Below, in pieces: positions 43,637 to 52,285 of a stretch of DNA of 64,000 nt. Source of the DNA: DSBN01 sp041686355 (GTDB lineage Bacteria; Spirochaetota; Spirochaetia; DSM-16054; Sediminispirochaetaceae). The DNA lies in contig JAWLDZ010000003.1 of assembly GCA_041686355.1 (NCBI GenBank), positions 1 through 64,000 of the forward strand, read 5' to 3'. Position 1 is the first letter of the stretch; each line of letters starts with the position of its first letter. The translations under genes and the position numbers were made by a program. The notes beneath the pieces are model-generated. The model made no database searches, was not told the origin of the DNA, and saw nothing but the letters and a program-made list of their open reading frames with translations.

Positions 43637-44430
43637 ACCGTCCCTCCCCGTTCTACATCTGCCAGATATCGCATTATTTCCAGAAAGCTGGCATCGATTA
43701 TCCGGGCAAACGCCTCCATCAACAGAGGCATGGTGATAGTTATCATCAAAAATGCAATCCCAATCTTCAGGGGAAAGCCCAGCATAAGCAGGTTCATCTG
43801 AGGTGCAGCCTTGGCCAGTAGTCCCATTGCAACTGATACTAACATCAGAGTGCCCAGAATTGGAAAAGAGATTATAAGCGCCTGCCTGAAGAGTTCTGTA
43901 AGACTGCTGAGCATCAAAGTTATAAGTTCATCTCGACTACTGATAATATCCACAGCCCGCATAACCTGAAAAGAGCGCAAAATACCGACCAGAAACAACT
44001 TTTGAAAACCATTGGTAATGATAAAAACAAACATTGCAATAATATTCAGAAATTGTCCCATCAGAGGAATCTGTACCTGGGCCATCGGGTCGTATACTTG
44101 AGAGGCTCCAAAGCCCATTTGGAACGAAAAATACTGACCGGCAACTAAAAAGGCGGCATAAATGACCGTAAGACTGAACCCAAGGCTAATACCGATTAAG
44201 GCTTCTCCGATTAGCAGAAACATGTATTGCACACCGGTCCCCGGCATGGGATACCCCGCCTCAAAAACCCAGGGGAAAACCATTATCGCCGCAAACAGTC
44301 CCAAAGCCACCCGGGCGACACCGGGAATTGCCTGGGAGGAGAGCAAGGGCGCAATACTGAGCATGGCGAAAATCCGCGTGAAAATAATGAGTAAAAGCTG
44401 GAAGTTTTGCGCCATTAGGTCTATATCCAC
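43633..44430 (-). CDS. fliR: Flagellar export protein FliR
   Basis: Membrane component of the FliPQR export channel. The 265-residue protein has about six hydrophobic segments (ILLIIFTRIFAMLSIAPLLS-like start, text LLLIIFTRIFAMLSIAPLLS; GVARVALGLFAAIMVFPWVF; LIGEALIGISLGFSLTVIYA), with the family motifs RIFAMLSIAP and GEALIGISLGF. Normal length. Located between fliQ (6 bases upstream) and flhB (four-base overlap), the standard order. Confidence 0.94.
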   Translation of the reverse strand: MDIDLMAQNFQLLLIIFTRIFAMLSIAPLLSSQAIPGVARVALGLFAAIMVFPWVFEAGYPMPGTGVQYMFLLIGEALIGISLGFSLTVIYAAFLVAGQYFSFQMGFGASQVYDPMAQVQIPLMGQFLNIIAMFVFIITNGFQKLFLVGILRSFQVMRAVDIISSRDELITLMLSSLTELFRQALIISFPILGTLMLVSVAMGLLAKAAPQMNLLMLGFPLKIGIAFLMITITMPLLMEAFARIIDASFLEIMRYLADVERGGTV

Positions 44431-44436
44431 CTCTGT

Positions 44437-44706
44437 TTAGCCCCCCATCTGTGAGATAAGCCCAAGAAGTCTCAGGGTAAACTGCTGCATTGATGACAGC
44501 ATCCAGGGACCGAAAAAGGCCACACTCCCCAAAATTGCAATAATCTTGGGTACAAAGGTGAGGGTCTGCTCCTGAATACTGGTGGTTGCTTGAAATATAG
44601 ATATCACCAAACCAACTGTAACAGCAATGATTAGCATGGGAGCTGCAACAAGCAAAACCTGAAATACGCCGCTCTGCATAATGTTGGCAGCCATTCCTAT
44701 ACTCAT
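44437..44706 (-). CDS. fliQ: Flagellar export protein FliQ
   Basis: An 89-residue protein with two transmembrane helices (VLLVAAPMLIIAVTVGLVIS and KIIAILGSVAFFGPWMLSSM) separated by the conserved QATTSIQEQTLTFVPK loop, the FliQ signature. Four copies surround the FliP5FliR1 channel in known gates. AGGAGTATATGAGT at its start gives a good ribosome site. Confidence 0.94.
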   Translation of the reverse strand: MSIGMAANIMQSGVFQVLLVAAPMLIIAVTVGLVISIFQATTSIQEQTLTFVPKIIAILGSVAFFGPWMLSSMQQFTLRLLGLISQMGG

Positions 44707-44744
44707 ATACTCCTCCTTTATTCCTTCATTCTTTGCATTTCCAT

Positions 44745-45530
44745 CTAACTAAAGCTCTGTATAAGCTGCTGAGTAATTAAGCCCCAGCCGTCAACCAGTA
44801 CAAACAAAATTATCTTAAAGGGAAGGGAGATCATAATAGGCGGCAGCATGATCATTCCCATGGACATCAAGGTCGAGGCTACCACCATATCAATCACAAT
44901 AAATGGTATAAATAAAAGAATTCCGATTTTGAAGGCAACCGTCAGCTCATGCAGTATGTAGGCTGGGATAAGGACATAGGTGGGAACCTCCGAAAAATTC
45001 TGTGGCTTAGGCAGGCCACGCATCCGCATAAACAGTTGAATCATCTCGTGATCATCATTCATCTGGCGGTACATAAAAATCCGCATAGGAGAAATACCTT
45101 CGTCGTACATCTCCTCTATTCCAATTTCTCCCTCGGCAAAAGGCTTAAATGAGCTTTGATACACCTCATCAAAGGTGGGCCACATTATAAAAAGCGTCAT
45201 AAATAAGGCAATTCCCATCAGCACTTGGTTCGGCGGAACTTGCTGCAAAGAAAGGGAGCGGCGAATAAAATCCAGCACTATTGCAATACGCAGAAAACTC
45301 GTTGTGAGAATGAGAATCGATGGGGAGAGGGTGATGACTGCCAGCAGCAGAAGGATCTGTAAACTGAGGGCCACCTCTTGATTATTCTGCGGCTCCTGAA
45401 CAGTGATATCGATAAAGGGTATGTTCAAACCTTGATCGGTCTCAGCTACCGCCTCCTGTCCAAAGACGGATCCTACAGCCGATAGTTGTAGCACTAAAAT
45501 AATAATTAACAGCAAGATACGCTTGTTCAT
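44745..45530 (-). CDS. fliP: Flagellar export protein FliP
   Basis: Main subunit of the export channel. The 261-residue product has a cleavable signal peptide (MNKRILLLIIILVLQLSAVG), as usual for FliP, then four helices with the family motifs LLLAVITLSPSILILTTSFL, RIAIVLDFIRRSL and IPFIVIDMVVASTLMSMGMI. I start at the ATG at 45530 because it gives a standard signal peptide and follows GGGGG; a longer start overlapping fliO at 45548 is possible. Downstream fliQ is 38 bases away. Confidence 0.94.
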   Translation of the reverse strand: MNKRILLLIIILVLQLSAVGSVFGQEAVAETDQGLNIPFIDITVQEPQNNQEVALSLQILLLLAVITLSPSILILTTSFLRIAIVLDFIRRSLSLQQVPPNQVLMGIALFMTLFIMWPTFDEVYQSSFKPFAEGEIGIEEMYDEGISPMRIFMYRQMNDDHEMIQLFMRMRGLPKPQNFSEVPTYVLIPAYILHELTVAFKIGILLFIPFIVIDMVVASTLMSMGMIMLPPIMISLPFKIILFVLVDGWGLITQQLIQSFS

Positions 45531-45544
45531 TCTCCACCCCCGCA

Positions 45545-46282
45545 TCACAGGTTCTTCAAGCGTTCACGCTGCTGCTGCAGGAAGAGTGCACTGCCGTTCA
45601 TACTGTTACTCTGCGTGCTTTGCGAACTACCAGCTCCAGCGGCTGCTCCGGATTCATGTTCATGAGCGGCCGATGTCTTTGAGAATATGCCCTTTAGGGT
45701 ATTCTGAAACGTTTGAGTTCCGGCACTAAGTTGCGACCGGTACAGATGGATGGCATCCAAGGTCTCACTTTCCTCGATCCGTGAAACCAATTGAACCCCG
45801 CCTTCAGCTGATCCAACTAGAAAGACCTCATTCCCGACTTCAACCAGATGCAGGGAACGATTCCCCTGCAAATTCTGAGTTGAAAGTACATTGATCAGAC
45901 TGTCCGGCTGGGCCCGCGGGTTCCCCACCCGCTTCAGCAGAAAAAAGACCCCATAGATAGCGGCAATAACACCGCCTAAAACCAGCACCATGCGTAAAAA
46001 GTCCCACACAGTGAAAGTATTGAGGCCCTCCTCAAGCTCTACTTGTGGTGATTGTGTGTCTAATATCGAAAGTTCTTCTTCATTCACCGCCGACGGCCGT
46101 GCCGTGTCGGTGTTTTCCTGATCCGCAGCATCACTAGTCGTGCTTTGAGTCGCACCTTGTTCTTCTGCGGCACTTTGTTCGGATGTGCCATTTTCTGATC
46201 CCGCAGCGGTCTGTGACCACACGGGTAACCCACAAAGAAACAACACTCCGGACAAGGCGATGATAATAAATACGTGTTTCAC
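45545..46282 (-). CDS. fliO: FliO/FliZ-type flagellar biosynthesis protein
   Basis: A 245-residue protein with a signal peptide or first helix (FIIIALSGVLFLCGLPVWSQ), a Ser/Gln/Thr-rich spacer (about 25-85), one transmembrane helix (FLRMVLVLGGVIAAIYGVFF, about 92-111) and the FliO cytoplasmic core (LINVLSTQNLQGNRSLHLVE, FLVGSAEGGVQLVSRIEES). FliO helps assemble the FliP ring. In Treponema and Borrelia the gene is called fliZ. The last about 50 residues (Ala/Gly/Ser/Gln-rich) are low complexity. The start is GTG at 46282 after GGGAGGGGGAC. Confidence 0.85.
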   Translation of the reverse strand: MKHVFIIIALSGVLFLCGLPVWSQTAAGSENGTSEQSAAEEQGATQSTTSDAADQENTDTARPSAVNEEELSILDTQSPQVELEEGLNTFTVWDFLRMVLVLGGVIAAIYGVFFLLKRVGNPRAQPDSLINVLSTQNLQGNRSLHLVEVGNEVFLVGSAEGGVQLVSRIEESETLDAIHLYRSQLSAGTQTFQNTLKGIFSKTSAAHEHESGAAAGAGSSQSTQSNSMNGSALFLQQQRERLKNL

Positions 46283-46344
46283 GTCCCCCTCCCAATTATC
46301 TGCATCGCTCGCCGTTAATAGATGTTATATGCTCAGGCCGAAGA

Positions 46345-47484
46345 TTATGTCATACCTTCAACCCTGTCCATCGGAGATACGATCTCGGTAACACGCACTC
46401 CGAAGTTTTCATCAATAACCACTACCTCTCCTCGGGCAATAAGTTTATGGTTTACAAGGATATCAACAGGTTCGCCGGCCAGTTTATCCAGCTCGATGAT
46501 GGTACCCTCGCCCATTCCTAAAATATCTTTAATAAGACGACGGGTTCTTCCCAGTTCTACCGTCATCTCCATATATACATCCATCAACAAGCCAATATTT
46601 CCTTGCTCCGACCCTGCAGACTGGGGGTTCAGATTAGGAAATTGAACGGCCTGAACATTTGCGCCGCCTCCGCCCATACCCTGGGTACCGGCTGCAGACT
46701 GCCCACCGAAGGGTGCTTGGCCGCCCCACATCTGGCCGCCTCCCATCTGCTGATTCCCCATTGCCGGCTGCTGCATCATCTGCTGTCCGGCTTGTTGGGG
46801 CTGAGCCTGTGGGGCCGTTTGCTGGCCTCCGGTGCCTGCCTGAAGGATTGACTTGACTACCGATAGATCAAACAGTTCTACCAGATTGGTTTCCTCTTCG
46901 TCATCTATCTTAAGAGAATAGGTCGCTTTGACCGCCTGTCCACTCGGGCCCTGGATATCTGCATTAGACACAGTTTTAGTGCTGCCCGGCGAGGTCATTA
47001 CGGTTGTACCGATCACATCGCCGATACTGGTGGCTGCCGAGCCGGCCAAGGTATTCCCGGCCTCTTCTAATGCTGACAAGGCAGCCTCGTTCAATTCCAC
47101 CTCGGTCTGTCCCATCATTTTACCGGCAATGGTGGTAGAAGCTTCATTCGGCAGTAAATATGAATGAAAACCGCTTAGTCCCTCTGAAAAATCTATCTGT
47201 ATCTCGACCATATTATCGGGCAGGCCTTGACCGGCACTATCGCCCGCAACAAGTTCAATAGATGGTGTGCGCAAAGTTACTGTTTCACCAATCATACCTG
47301 AGAGGTTGGAGCCCTGGGACTGCACAATCTGGCCTAGAATTTGGGCAAACTGCTGCTTTTCCTGTTCCGAAAGCCCGGCATTTCCACCCCCTCCGGATGA
47401 GGAAGCGTCCTGACCGCCTAAATCCATGCTGCTTCCCTGTAATAAAGCATCAATTTCATCTTGAGAGAGAGAACCATCACTCAT
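46345..47484 (-). CDS. fliY: Flagellar motor switch protein FliY (CheC-like plus FliN domain)
   Basis: C-ring protein of 379 residues with a FliM-like N-terminal peptide (SLSQDEIDALLQGSS, the CheY-P-binding motif), a CheC-like domain (about 60-225), a Gln/Gly/Met-rich linker (about 235-285) and a C-terminal FliN/SpoA domain (about 297-375, MDVYMEMTVELGRTRRLIKD). The CheC part keeps Ser137-x3-Glu141-x2-Asn144-x21-Pro166, an exact match to the CheY-P phosphatase motif, so it may dephosphorylate CheY-P at the motor. A second motif was not found. The start shares one base with the fliM stop (TAATG). Confidence 0.93.
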   Translation of the reverse strand: MSDGSLSQDEIDALLQGSSMDLGGQDASSSGGGGNAGLSEQEKQQFAQILGQIVQSQGSNLSGMIGETVTLRTPSIELVAGDSAGQGLPDNMVEIQIDFSEGLSGFHSYLLPNEASTTIAGKMMGQTEVELNEAALSALEEAGNTLAGSAATSIGDVIGTTVMTSPGSTKTVSNADIQGPSGQAVKATYSLKIDDEEETNLVELFDLSVVKSILQAGTGGQQTAPQAQPQQAGQQMMQQPAMGNQQMGGGQMWGGQAPFGGQSAAGTQGMGGGGANVQAVQFPNLNPQSAGSEQGNIGLLMDVYMEMTVELGRTRRLIKDILGMGEGTIIELDKLAGEPVDILVNHKLIARGEVVVIDENFGVRVTEIVSPMDRVEGMT

Positions 47485-48515
47485 TACTCTTCTCCTTCTT
47501 CCGCTACGAGCTCTTCAAACTCGTCTTTAGTAATATCTTCTAGTTTTTCGGTTATCTGCACCGCTATCTTATTTGCCATTATTCCAGGCCGACAGAGAAA
47601 CTTTTTGCGGTTGCCTATTTTCATTGTCATCGCATCCTTGGTTTGTACATTCGGAAACCGAATCACATCTCCCTGCCGCAGGGCAAGCACATCCCGCACT
47701 GTAAGCTGCATGCTTCCTACCTCTGCAACCACCGAAACCTCAATGTTAGAAAGCCGATCTTTCAATATATTGAGGTTCTCAGTTGTCGCTCCGCTCCGTA
47801 CCGACGAGTACATATACTGTGCCGATAGCTTGGAGATAATTGGTTCGATAGTCAGGTAAGGAATACAGAAGTTCATCATTCCCTCAACTTCCCCAACCTT
47901 CGTTTCCAATGTAACCAGCACTACCATCTCCGTCGGCGGTACAATTTGCGCAAACTGCGGATTAGTTTCGATCTGTCCCAGACGTGGACGTAAGTCTATT
48001 ACCTGACTCCAGGCTTCTCGCAAATTTCCCAATATCCGGACAATAATTCCTTCCATTACCGATTGCTCGATATCGGTCAGGTCGCGGTTGACCTTAGTAC
48101 CCTCTCCCTGACCACCGAACAGGCGATCAATAACGGAAAAGGTAATGGCAGGATCTATTTCCAAAATGGCTGAACCCTTGAGAGGATCCATATTTATTAT
48201 CCCCAGGGTGGTCGGATTCGGTATCGAACGGATAAACTCTTCATAGGTTAACTGATCTACCGAAGCCACATGCACATGAACCATGCTTCGCAGCTGAGCG
48301 GAAAGGGCGGTTGTTGTAAGCCGTGCAAAAGTTTCGTGCATGATTGAGACGGTTCGAATCTGTTCTTTAGAGAATTTGTCGGGACGTTTAAAATCATAGA
48401 TCTTGATCTTTCGCTGATCCTGGGCAGCCGGAGCTGATGCTTCGCTCTCTATTTCACCGGTGGATATTGCCGTGAGTAGTTGATCTATTTCATCCTGCGA
48501 CAAAACTTCATTCAT
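47484..48515 (-). CDS. fliM: Flagellar motor switch protein FliM
   Basis: C-ring protein that binds phosphorylated CheY and reverses the motor. The 343-residue product has the N-terminal CheY-P peptide VLSQDEIDQLLTAIS (4-18), the central domain with the GGXG-like loop LFGGQGEGTKV, and the C-terminal SpoA domain (DVLALRQGDVIRFPN). The length is typical. Its stop overlaps the fliY start by one base; fliL ends 29 bases upstream. The N-terminal peptide is repeated almost word for word in FliY, as in other organisms having both. Confidence 0.96.
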   Translation of the reverse strand: MNEVLSQDEIDQLLTAISTGEIESEASAPAAQDQRKIKIYDFKRPDKFSKEQIRTVSIMHETFARLTTTALSAQLRSMVHVHVASVDQLTYEEFIRSIPNPTTLGIINMDPLKGSAILEIDPAITFSVIDRLFGGQGEGTKVNRDLTDIEQSVMEGIIVRILGNLREAWSQVIDLRPRLGQIETNPQFAQIVPPTEMVVLVTLETKVGEVEGMMNFCIPYLTIEPIISKLSAQYMYSSVRSGATTENLNILKDRLSNIEVSVVAEVGSMQLTVRDVLALRQGDVIRFPNVQTKDAMTMKIGNRKKFLCRPGIMANKIAVQITEKLEDITKDEFEELVAEEGEE

Positions 48516-48544
48516 ACCGTTCTCATCCTCACCCTCTTTCTCTA

Positions 48545-49096
48545 CTAAAACTCTACCACGTTGAACTGCAGAAACACTATATCCTCGATCCCTTTGCTGT
48601 TCATTATACGGTTGATTTGTTCTTCAAGCTCAGCCTTAATCTCATCCTCATACTGCGGAGCTAACTCATTTGCAGTTCGTCTTGAAAAATAGCGGCGCAT
48701 CATATCAATAATTTGCTCCCGCCGTGCAATTAACTCAGTTTGGATCTTCTTGCTTTCACTTTCGTATCCCAATTTCGGATCGACTATGACCGTATACGGA
48801 TTCTCATCGGAAGTTCGTGTCCGTATTTCCGGAATATCATACCATGAGAGGATTTCCACAGAACCTTGATACTCTTCGGAAGCAGACGGATATGCTGCGC
48901 TTTGGGGGCCTTGATTCATGAGGCTCACAGTAATTACCACTACCGTTACGATAAAAATAATTGCCGCCAATCCCAGGGCAACCCATTTGAGTATTTTAAG
49001 TACAAATGCGGGTATTAATCTTCGACTTCCACCCGCTTCTTCTTCTGCTGCTCCCCCGGCAACCTCTTCTTCCGAAAAGACCTCTTCATCTCCCAT
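48545..49096 (-). CDS. fliL: Flagellar basal-body-associated protein FliL
   Basis: A 183-residue single-pass protein that surrounds and strengthens stator units. A Glu/Gly-rich cytoplasmic start (MGDEEVFSEEEVAGGAAEEE) is followed by a transmembrane helix (WVALGLAAIIFIVTVVVITV, about 38-57) and a periplasmic stomatin-like domain ending VFLQFNVVEF, the usual FliL end. AGGAG lies 6 nt before the ATG, and a plausible promoter lies in the gap after motB. Confidence 0.92.
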   Translation of the reverse strand: MGDEEVFSEEEVAGGAAEEEAGGSRRLIPAFVLKILKWVALGLAAIIFIVTVVVITVSLMNQGPQSAAYPSASEEYQGSVEILSWYDIPEIRTRTSDENPYTVIVDPKLGYESESKKIQTELIARREQIIDMMRRYFSRRTANELAPQYEDEIKAELEEQINRIMNSKGIEDIVFLQFNVVEF

Positions 49097-49121
49097 ACTC
49101 AGCTCCTGTAGTATCAGTAAA

Positions 49122-49150
49122 ATTCTATCAAAAGAATCAGTTTATTGCAA
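49122..49150 (-). promoter_or_regulatory. Putative internal promoter before fliL
   Basis: Minus-strand TTGCAA (49150-49145) and TAGAAT (49127-49122) are exactly 17 bases apart, directly after the motB stop. The predicted start near 49115 leaves a leader that carries AGGAG. It could boost expression of fliL and the switch and export genes inside the long operon. Confidence 0.42.
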
Positions 49151-49151
49151 A

Positions 49152-49880
49152 CTATAAATGCCCTTCCGACAGCACAATAATATCCACCCGTCGATTATAA
49201 GAACGTCCCTCTTCCGTCTCCTCGGAGGCAATAGGAACCGTGTCGGCAAAACCGGCCACTTGGAAATTGTCTTCAGTTACACCAAAATCCACTAAATAGT
49301 GGAGTACGTTTGTAGCCCGGGCGGTAGATAGCTCCCAGTTGGTACGCCATTCCGCCTGTGGATCGGTTGGTGTCGAATCGGTATGTCCCTCAATTCGGAA
49401 CTTATAGTCCTCCATCGATATAAGCAAGTTAGAAACCCGCTCAAGTACATCCCGACTCTCCTCTATCCTCACATCTGCACTTGCAGGTTCAAAAAAAGCA
49501 TCCGCCGCTAAACTGATGACCAGGCCGCGTTCATCCTCTTTCACCTGAACCTTCTTGGTTTTGATCTCCGGCTGAAACATGCTTACCGCTTTTTTTCGTG
49601 CCTCATCCAAAGCCCTGCCCTTCTGGGCTGAGGGCAAGGACATAACCGTATTTCCCATATCCGCAAGCTGACCGGTTGCCTGTAAGGTTGTACCCCCGGA
49701 ACGCAAGCCCAATCCATTAAAAGCTGCCAGGATCAGTTGGATTTTAGCTCCATCTATCGTGGCGGTTGTATACATCATTACGAAGAAGGTAAGCAGCAGA
49801 GTTACCATGTCGCCGTAGGTGGTCATCCACTCCGGCGCTCCCTCGGGGGGACATTTTTTCCGTCTTCGTCGTTCAGCCAT
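49152..49880 (-). CDS. motB: Flagellar stator protein MotB
   Basis: Proton (or sodium) channel subunit anchored to peptidoglycan. The 242-residue product has the N-terminal helix with the ion-carrying Asp24 in YGDMVTLLLTFFVMMYT, a plug/linker region and a C-terminal OmpA-like domain (about 125-240, RIEGHTDSTPTDPQAEWRTN, LSTARATNVLHYL, NRRVDIIVL). The start shares a base with the motA stop. It is somewhat shorter than E. coli MotB, as usual for spirochaetes. Confidence 0.95.
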   Translation of the reverse strand: MAERRRRKKCPPEGAPEWMTTYGDMVTLLLTFFVMMYTTATIDGAKIQLILAAFNGLGLRSGGTTLQATGQLADMGNTVMSLPSAQKGRALDEARKKAVSMFQPEIKTKKVQVKEDERGLVISLAADAFFEPASADVRIEESRDVLERVSNLLISMEDYKFRIEGHTDSTPTDPQAEWRTNWELSTARATNVLHYLVDFGVTEDNFQVAGFADTVPIASEETEEGRSYNRRVDIIVLSEGHL

Positions 49881-50662
49881 TACTCACCCATCAATACTTC
49901 CAGCATCTCTCTTCTTCGATTTGGATCGAGGAAGGATACCAGCTTATATTTAAGAATATTCGGGTTATCTCCCGCTTGTATCGAGAGTATCCCCTCGATC
50001 ATTATCTCCCGCAGCAGCTGCTCCTCTTTATGCCGATCTTCCAACTTACTCTTAATCGGGATAAGCACCAAATTTGCAAAAATCGAACCGTACATAGTGG
50101 TTATCAGAGCTAAGGCCATACCAGAACCAATTGCATCGGGATCGTCCAGGTTGGCCAACATTGCAATCAGCCCCGCCAAAGTTCCTATCATTCCGAAAGC
50201 CGGGGCTAATTTTCCCCAGTCGTCAAAAATCTTTATCCCGGTGTCATGCCGAGCTGACAACTGATCGAGATCATTGAACAGAACCGTTTTAATGATTTCC
50301 GGATCGGTACCATCAACAACCAGCTGGATGCCGTTCTTCAGAAAATCGTCCTGAACCTCTTCTACATCATCTTCAAGTGCCAGCAGTCCTTCACGACGAG
50401 CTCGTTCGGAAAAATTTACCAAAGTGGTAATAGTACGCTCCAGCTCATAATTGGGAACCCGCAGCACAATATTAAAATAACGCACAATGCCCAATACCCG
50501 CGCAAGCGGATTGGCTACCATGAGCGCCCCAAAAGAGCCGCCGATTACCATCAGTACAGAAGGGACATTGATATATACGCCTAAACCACTTCCGCCGAGT
50601 ACCATCGACATCAGGATCATCGTAAATCCGAGTCCAAGTCCTGCTAAGGTGGAAATATCCAT
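49880..50662 (-). CDS. motA: Flagellar stator protein MotA
   Basis: A 260-residue stator subunit with four membrane helices. The first pair is at 1-50 (TLAGLGLGFTMILMSMVLGG, VPSVLMVIGGSFGALMVANP) and the second at about 150-205 (PAFGMIGTLAGLIAMLANLD, GMALALITTMYGSIFANLVL). The cytoplasmic loop carries the charged residues that contact FliG (NFSERARREGLLALEDDVEE). The motif APAFGMIGTLAGLI is characteristic. It lies 3 bases after flbD. Confidence 0.96.
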   Translation of the reverse strand: MDISTLAGLGLGFTMILMSMVLGGSGLGVYINVPSVLMVIGGSFGALMVANPLARVLGIVRYFNIVLRVPNYELERTITTLVNFSERARREGLLALEDDVEEVQDDFLKNGIQLVVDGTDPEIIKTVLFNDLDQLSARHDTGIKIFDDWGKLAPAFGMIGTLAGLIAMLANLDDPDAIGSGMALALITTMYGSIFANLVLIPIKSKLEDRHKEEQLLREIMIEGILSIQAGDNPNILKYKLVSFLDPNRRREMLEVLMGE

Positions 50663-50665
50663 TCT

Positions 50666-50863
50666 TTACTCCTCGTTCTTAAAGGCGCCTATCAGCCGTC
50701 TGTATTCGATTATACTATCAAAAATCGACTGATAGTCCTCCTTCACTACCAGTCGCTTTCCGGAGAGCATCACAAGTGTAGTATCGGGGTTTAATTCAAT
50801 ATGCTCAATTTGGTGCGGATTTATATAATACACCCGCCCATTTAACTGGGTAACCTTAATCAT
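50666..50863 (-). CDS. flbD: FlbD-family small flagellar protein
   Basis: A 65-residue member of the FlbD family seen between flgE and motA in spirochaetes and Firmicutes: MIKVTQLNGRVYYINPHQIE, then LMLSGK-type core (text VMLSGKRLVVKEDYQSIFDS). Unrelated to the Caulobacter regulator of the same name. Its biochemical role is not established; conserved position implies a hook or stator link. It lies 36 bases after flgE and 3 before motA. Confidence 0.9.
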   Translation of the reverse strand: MIKVTQLNGRVYYINPHQIEHIELNPDTTLVMLSGKRLVVKEDYQSIFDSIIEYRRLIGAFKNEE

Positions 50864-50899
50864 TTAACTACTATCCTGCTCTCCCTCATTTTATATTAA

Positions 50900-52285
50900 C
50901 TACCTTTTCAATGTAAGTAGTTCTTGGAGCATCTGATCTGAGGTGGTGATGCTCTTCGAATTGGCTTGAAAACCTCTTTGGGTCACAATCATATCGGTAA
51001 ACTGTTCAGCCAAATCCACATTACTCATTTCCAGAGCACCGGCGATTACCTTTCCCTTGCCGGCAACTCCCGATTCACCTATTCGTGCTTCGCCGGAGTT
51101 GTTCGATACAACGTAGGTGTTTTCACCTGCTTTTTCAAGGCCGCCGGGGTTGGTAAAACTTGAAAGTGCGATTTGACCCAACATCCGGTTGGTGCCATTG
51201 GAGTATACACCCGTGATGATTCCAGACTGATCGATCTTGTAGTTTTCAAGATACCCCATCGGATACCCGTTTTGACGAAAGGCCTTAGTAGAACTTTTCT
51301 CGGCAAACTGAGTCATACTGTCGACCACGCTGCCGATCTCACCAAGGGTCAGCTGAAAGTTCTGCCGCACCTGCTCACCCTCCTCATCGGCTGCCTCCAG
51401 TACATCAAAGCCTACGTTTACCTGCAGTTCACCCTCTTCAACTACATCGCCCTGTGCGTCGGTCACCGATTGAATCGTGCCCAGGTTGTCAAATTCAACA
51501 ATAAAAGTATTGGTATCGTTATTTTCAGCCCCCACATCCGTCAGAGTATTGGTGGGAGTTTCCGAGTCGGGGTCTATAATAACCTCTCCCTGCCACTGAT
51601 TCTGGGTTCCCGGCACCCGGGTATAGTTAACTCTCAGGGTATGGGTGTTTCCAAAAGTATCATAAATGGTTTTATCGATGCTCCAGGTACCTTCGCGGGC
51701 TTCACCGGCGGTTCCATCGGCCGGGATCAGCGGGGTACGCTTGTCCAGGTTGGAGGCCAGTTCGACCTCAGTAGTGGCTCCGGCCGGATCTTTACTTCCT
51801 ACCGGAATTACCAGATCTTCAACATCCGCAGCGGTATTTATATAGTTTTCCCCGTCAATAGTTTCCGCGTTCCATCCCTGGACCCGCATACCGTTGGCAG
51901 GATTCACCAGGGTACCGTTTTCATCTAAGCCAAAGGAGCCTGCACGGGTATGGAACTGCTTATTCCCAGCCCGCATCACGAAAAATCCATCCCCCTGTAC
52001 AGCTACATCACTCATTACACCGGTAGTCTTCATTGAGCCCTGAGTATGAATGGTATCGATAGATGCAATATTCATCCCCAGCCCTACCTGTTTGGGGTCC
52101 ACACCTCCGACTTCATCGGTCGGACGGGCTGCCCCCGACATGGTTTGAGACAGCATATCCTGAAACTCTACCCGGCCTTTCTTAAAGCCGGTGGTGTTTA
52201 CATTCGATATATTATTACCAATCACATCCATACGTGTTTGGTGATTTTGTAGACCGGATACACCGGCATAGAGAGAACGCATCAT
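50900..52285 (-). CDS. flgE: Flagellar hook protein FlgE, with Ser in place of the crosslinking Cys178
   Basis: Forms the hook joining the motor to the periplasmic filament. The 461-residue product starts MRSLYAGVSGLQNHQTRMDV and ends QRGFQANSKSITTSDQMLQE, the standard rod/hook terminal helices. In studied spirochaetes FlgE subunits are joined by a lysinoalanine bond between Lys165 and Cys178, next to Asn179. Counting from the first ATG, this protein has Lys165 (codon 51791-51793) and Asn179 but Ser178 (TCC, 51752-51754), in ELASNLDKR; I see no Cys in the protein. The start at 52285 has AAGGAGG 7 nt upstream; the second ATG would shift numbering by one. It overlaps flgD by four bases. Confidence 0.95.
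   Translation of the reverse strand: MMRSLYAGVSGLQNHQTRMDVIGNNISNVNTTGFKKGRVEFQDMLSQTMSGAARPTDEVGGVDPKQVGLGMNIASIDTIHTQGSMKTTGVMSDVAVQGDGFFVMRAGNKQFHTRAGSFGLDENGTLVNPANGMRVQGWNAETIDGENYINTAADVEDLVIPVGSKDPAGATTEVELASNLDKRTPLIPADGTAGEAREGTWSIDKTIYDTFGNTHTLRVNYTRVPGTQNQWQGEVIIDPDSETPTNTLTDVGAENNDTNTFIVEFDNLGTIQSVTDAQGDVVEEGELQVNVGFDVLEAADEEGEQVRQNFQLTLGEIGSVVDSMTQFAEKSSTKAFRQNGYPMGYLENYKIDQSGIITGVYSNGTNRMLGQIALSSFTNPGGLEKAGENTYVVSNNSGEARIGESGVAGKGKVIAGALEMSNVDLAEQFTDMIVTQRGFQANSKSITTSDQMLQELLTLKR

Noticed and set aside
51173..51928. 251-codon plus-strand open frame
   Set aside because: Antisense shadow of flgE; composition follows the hook gene's codon pattern.
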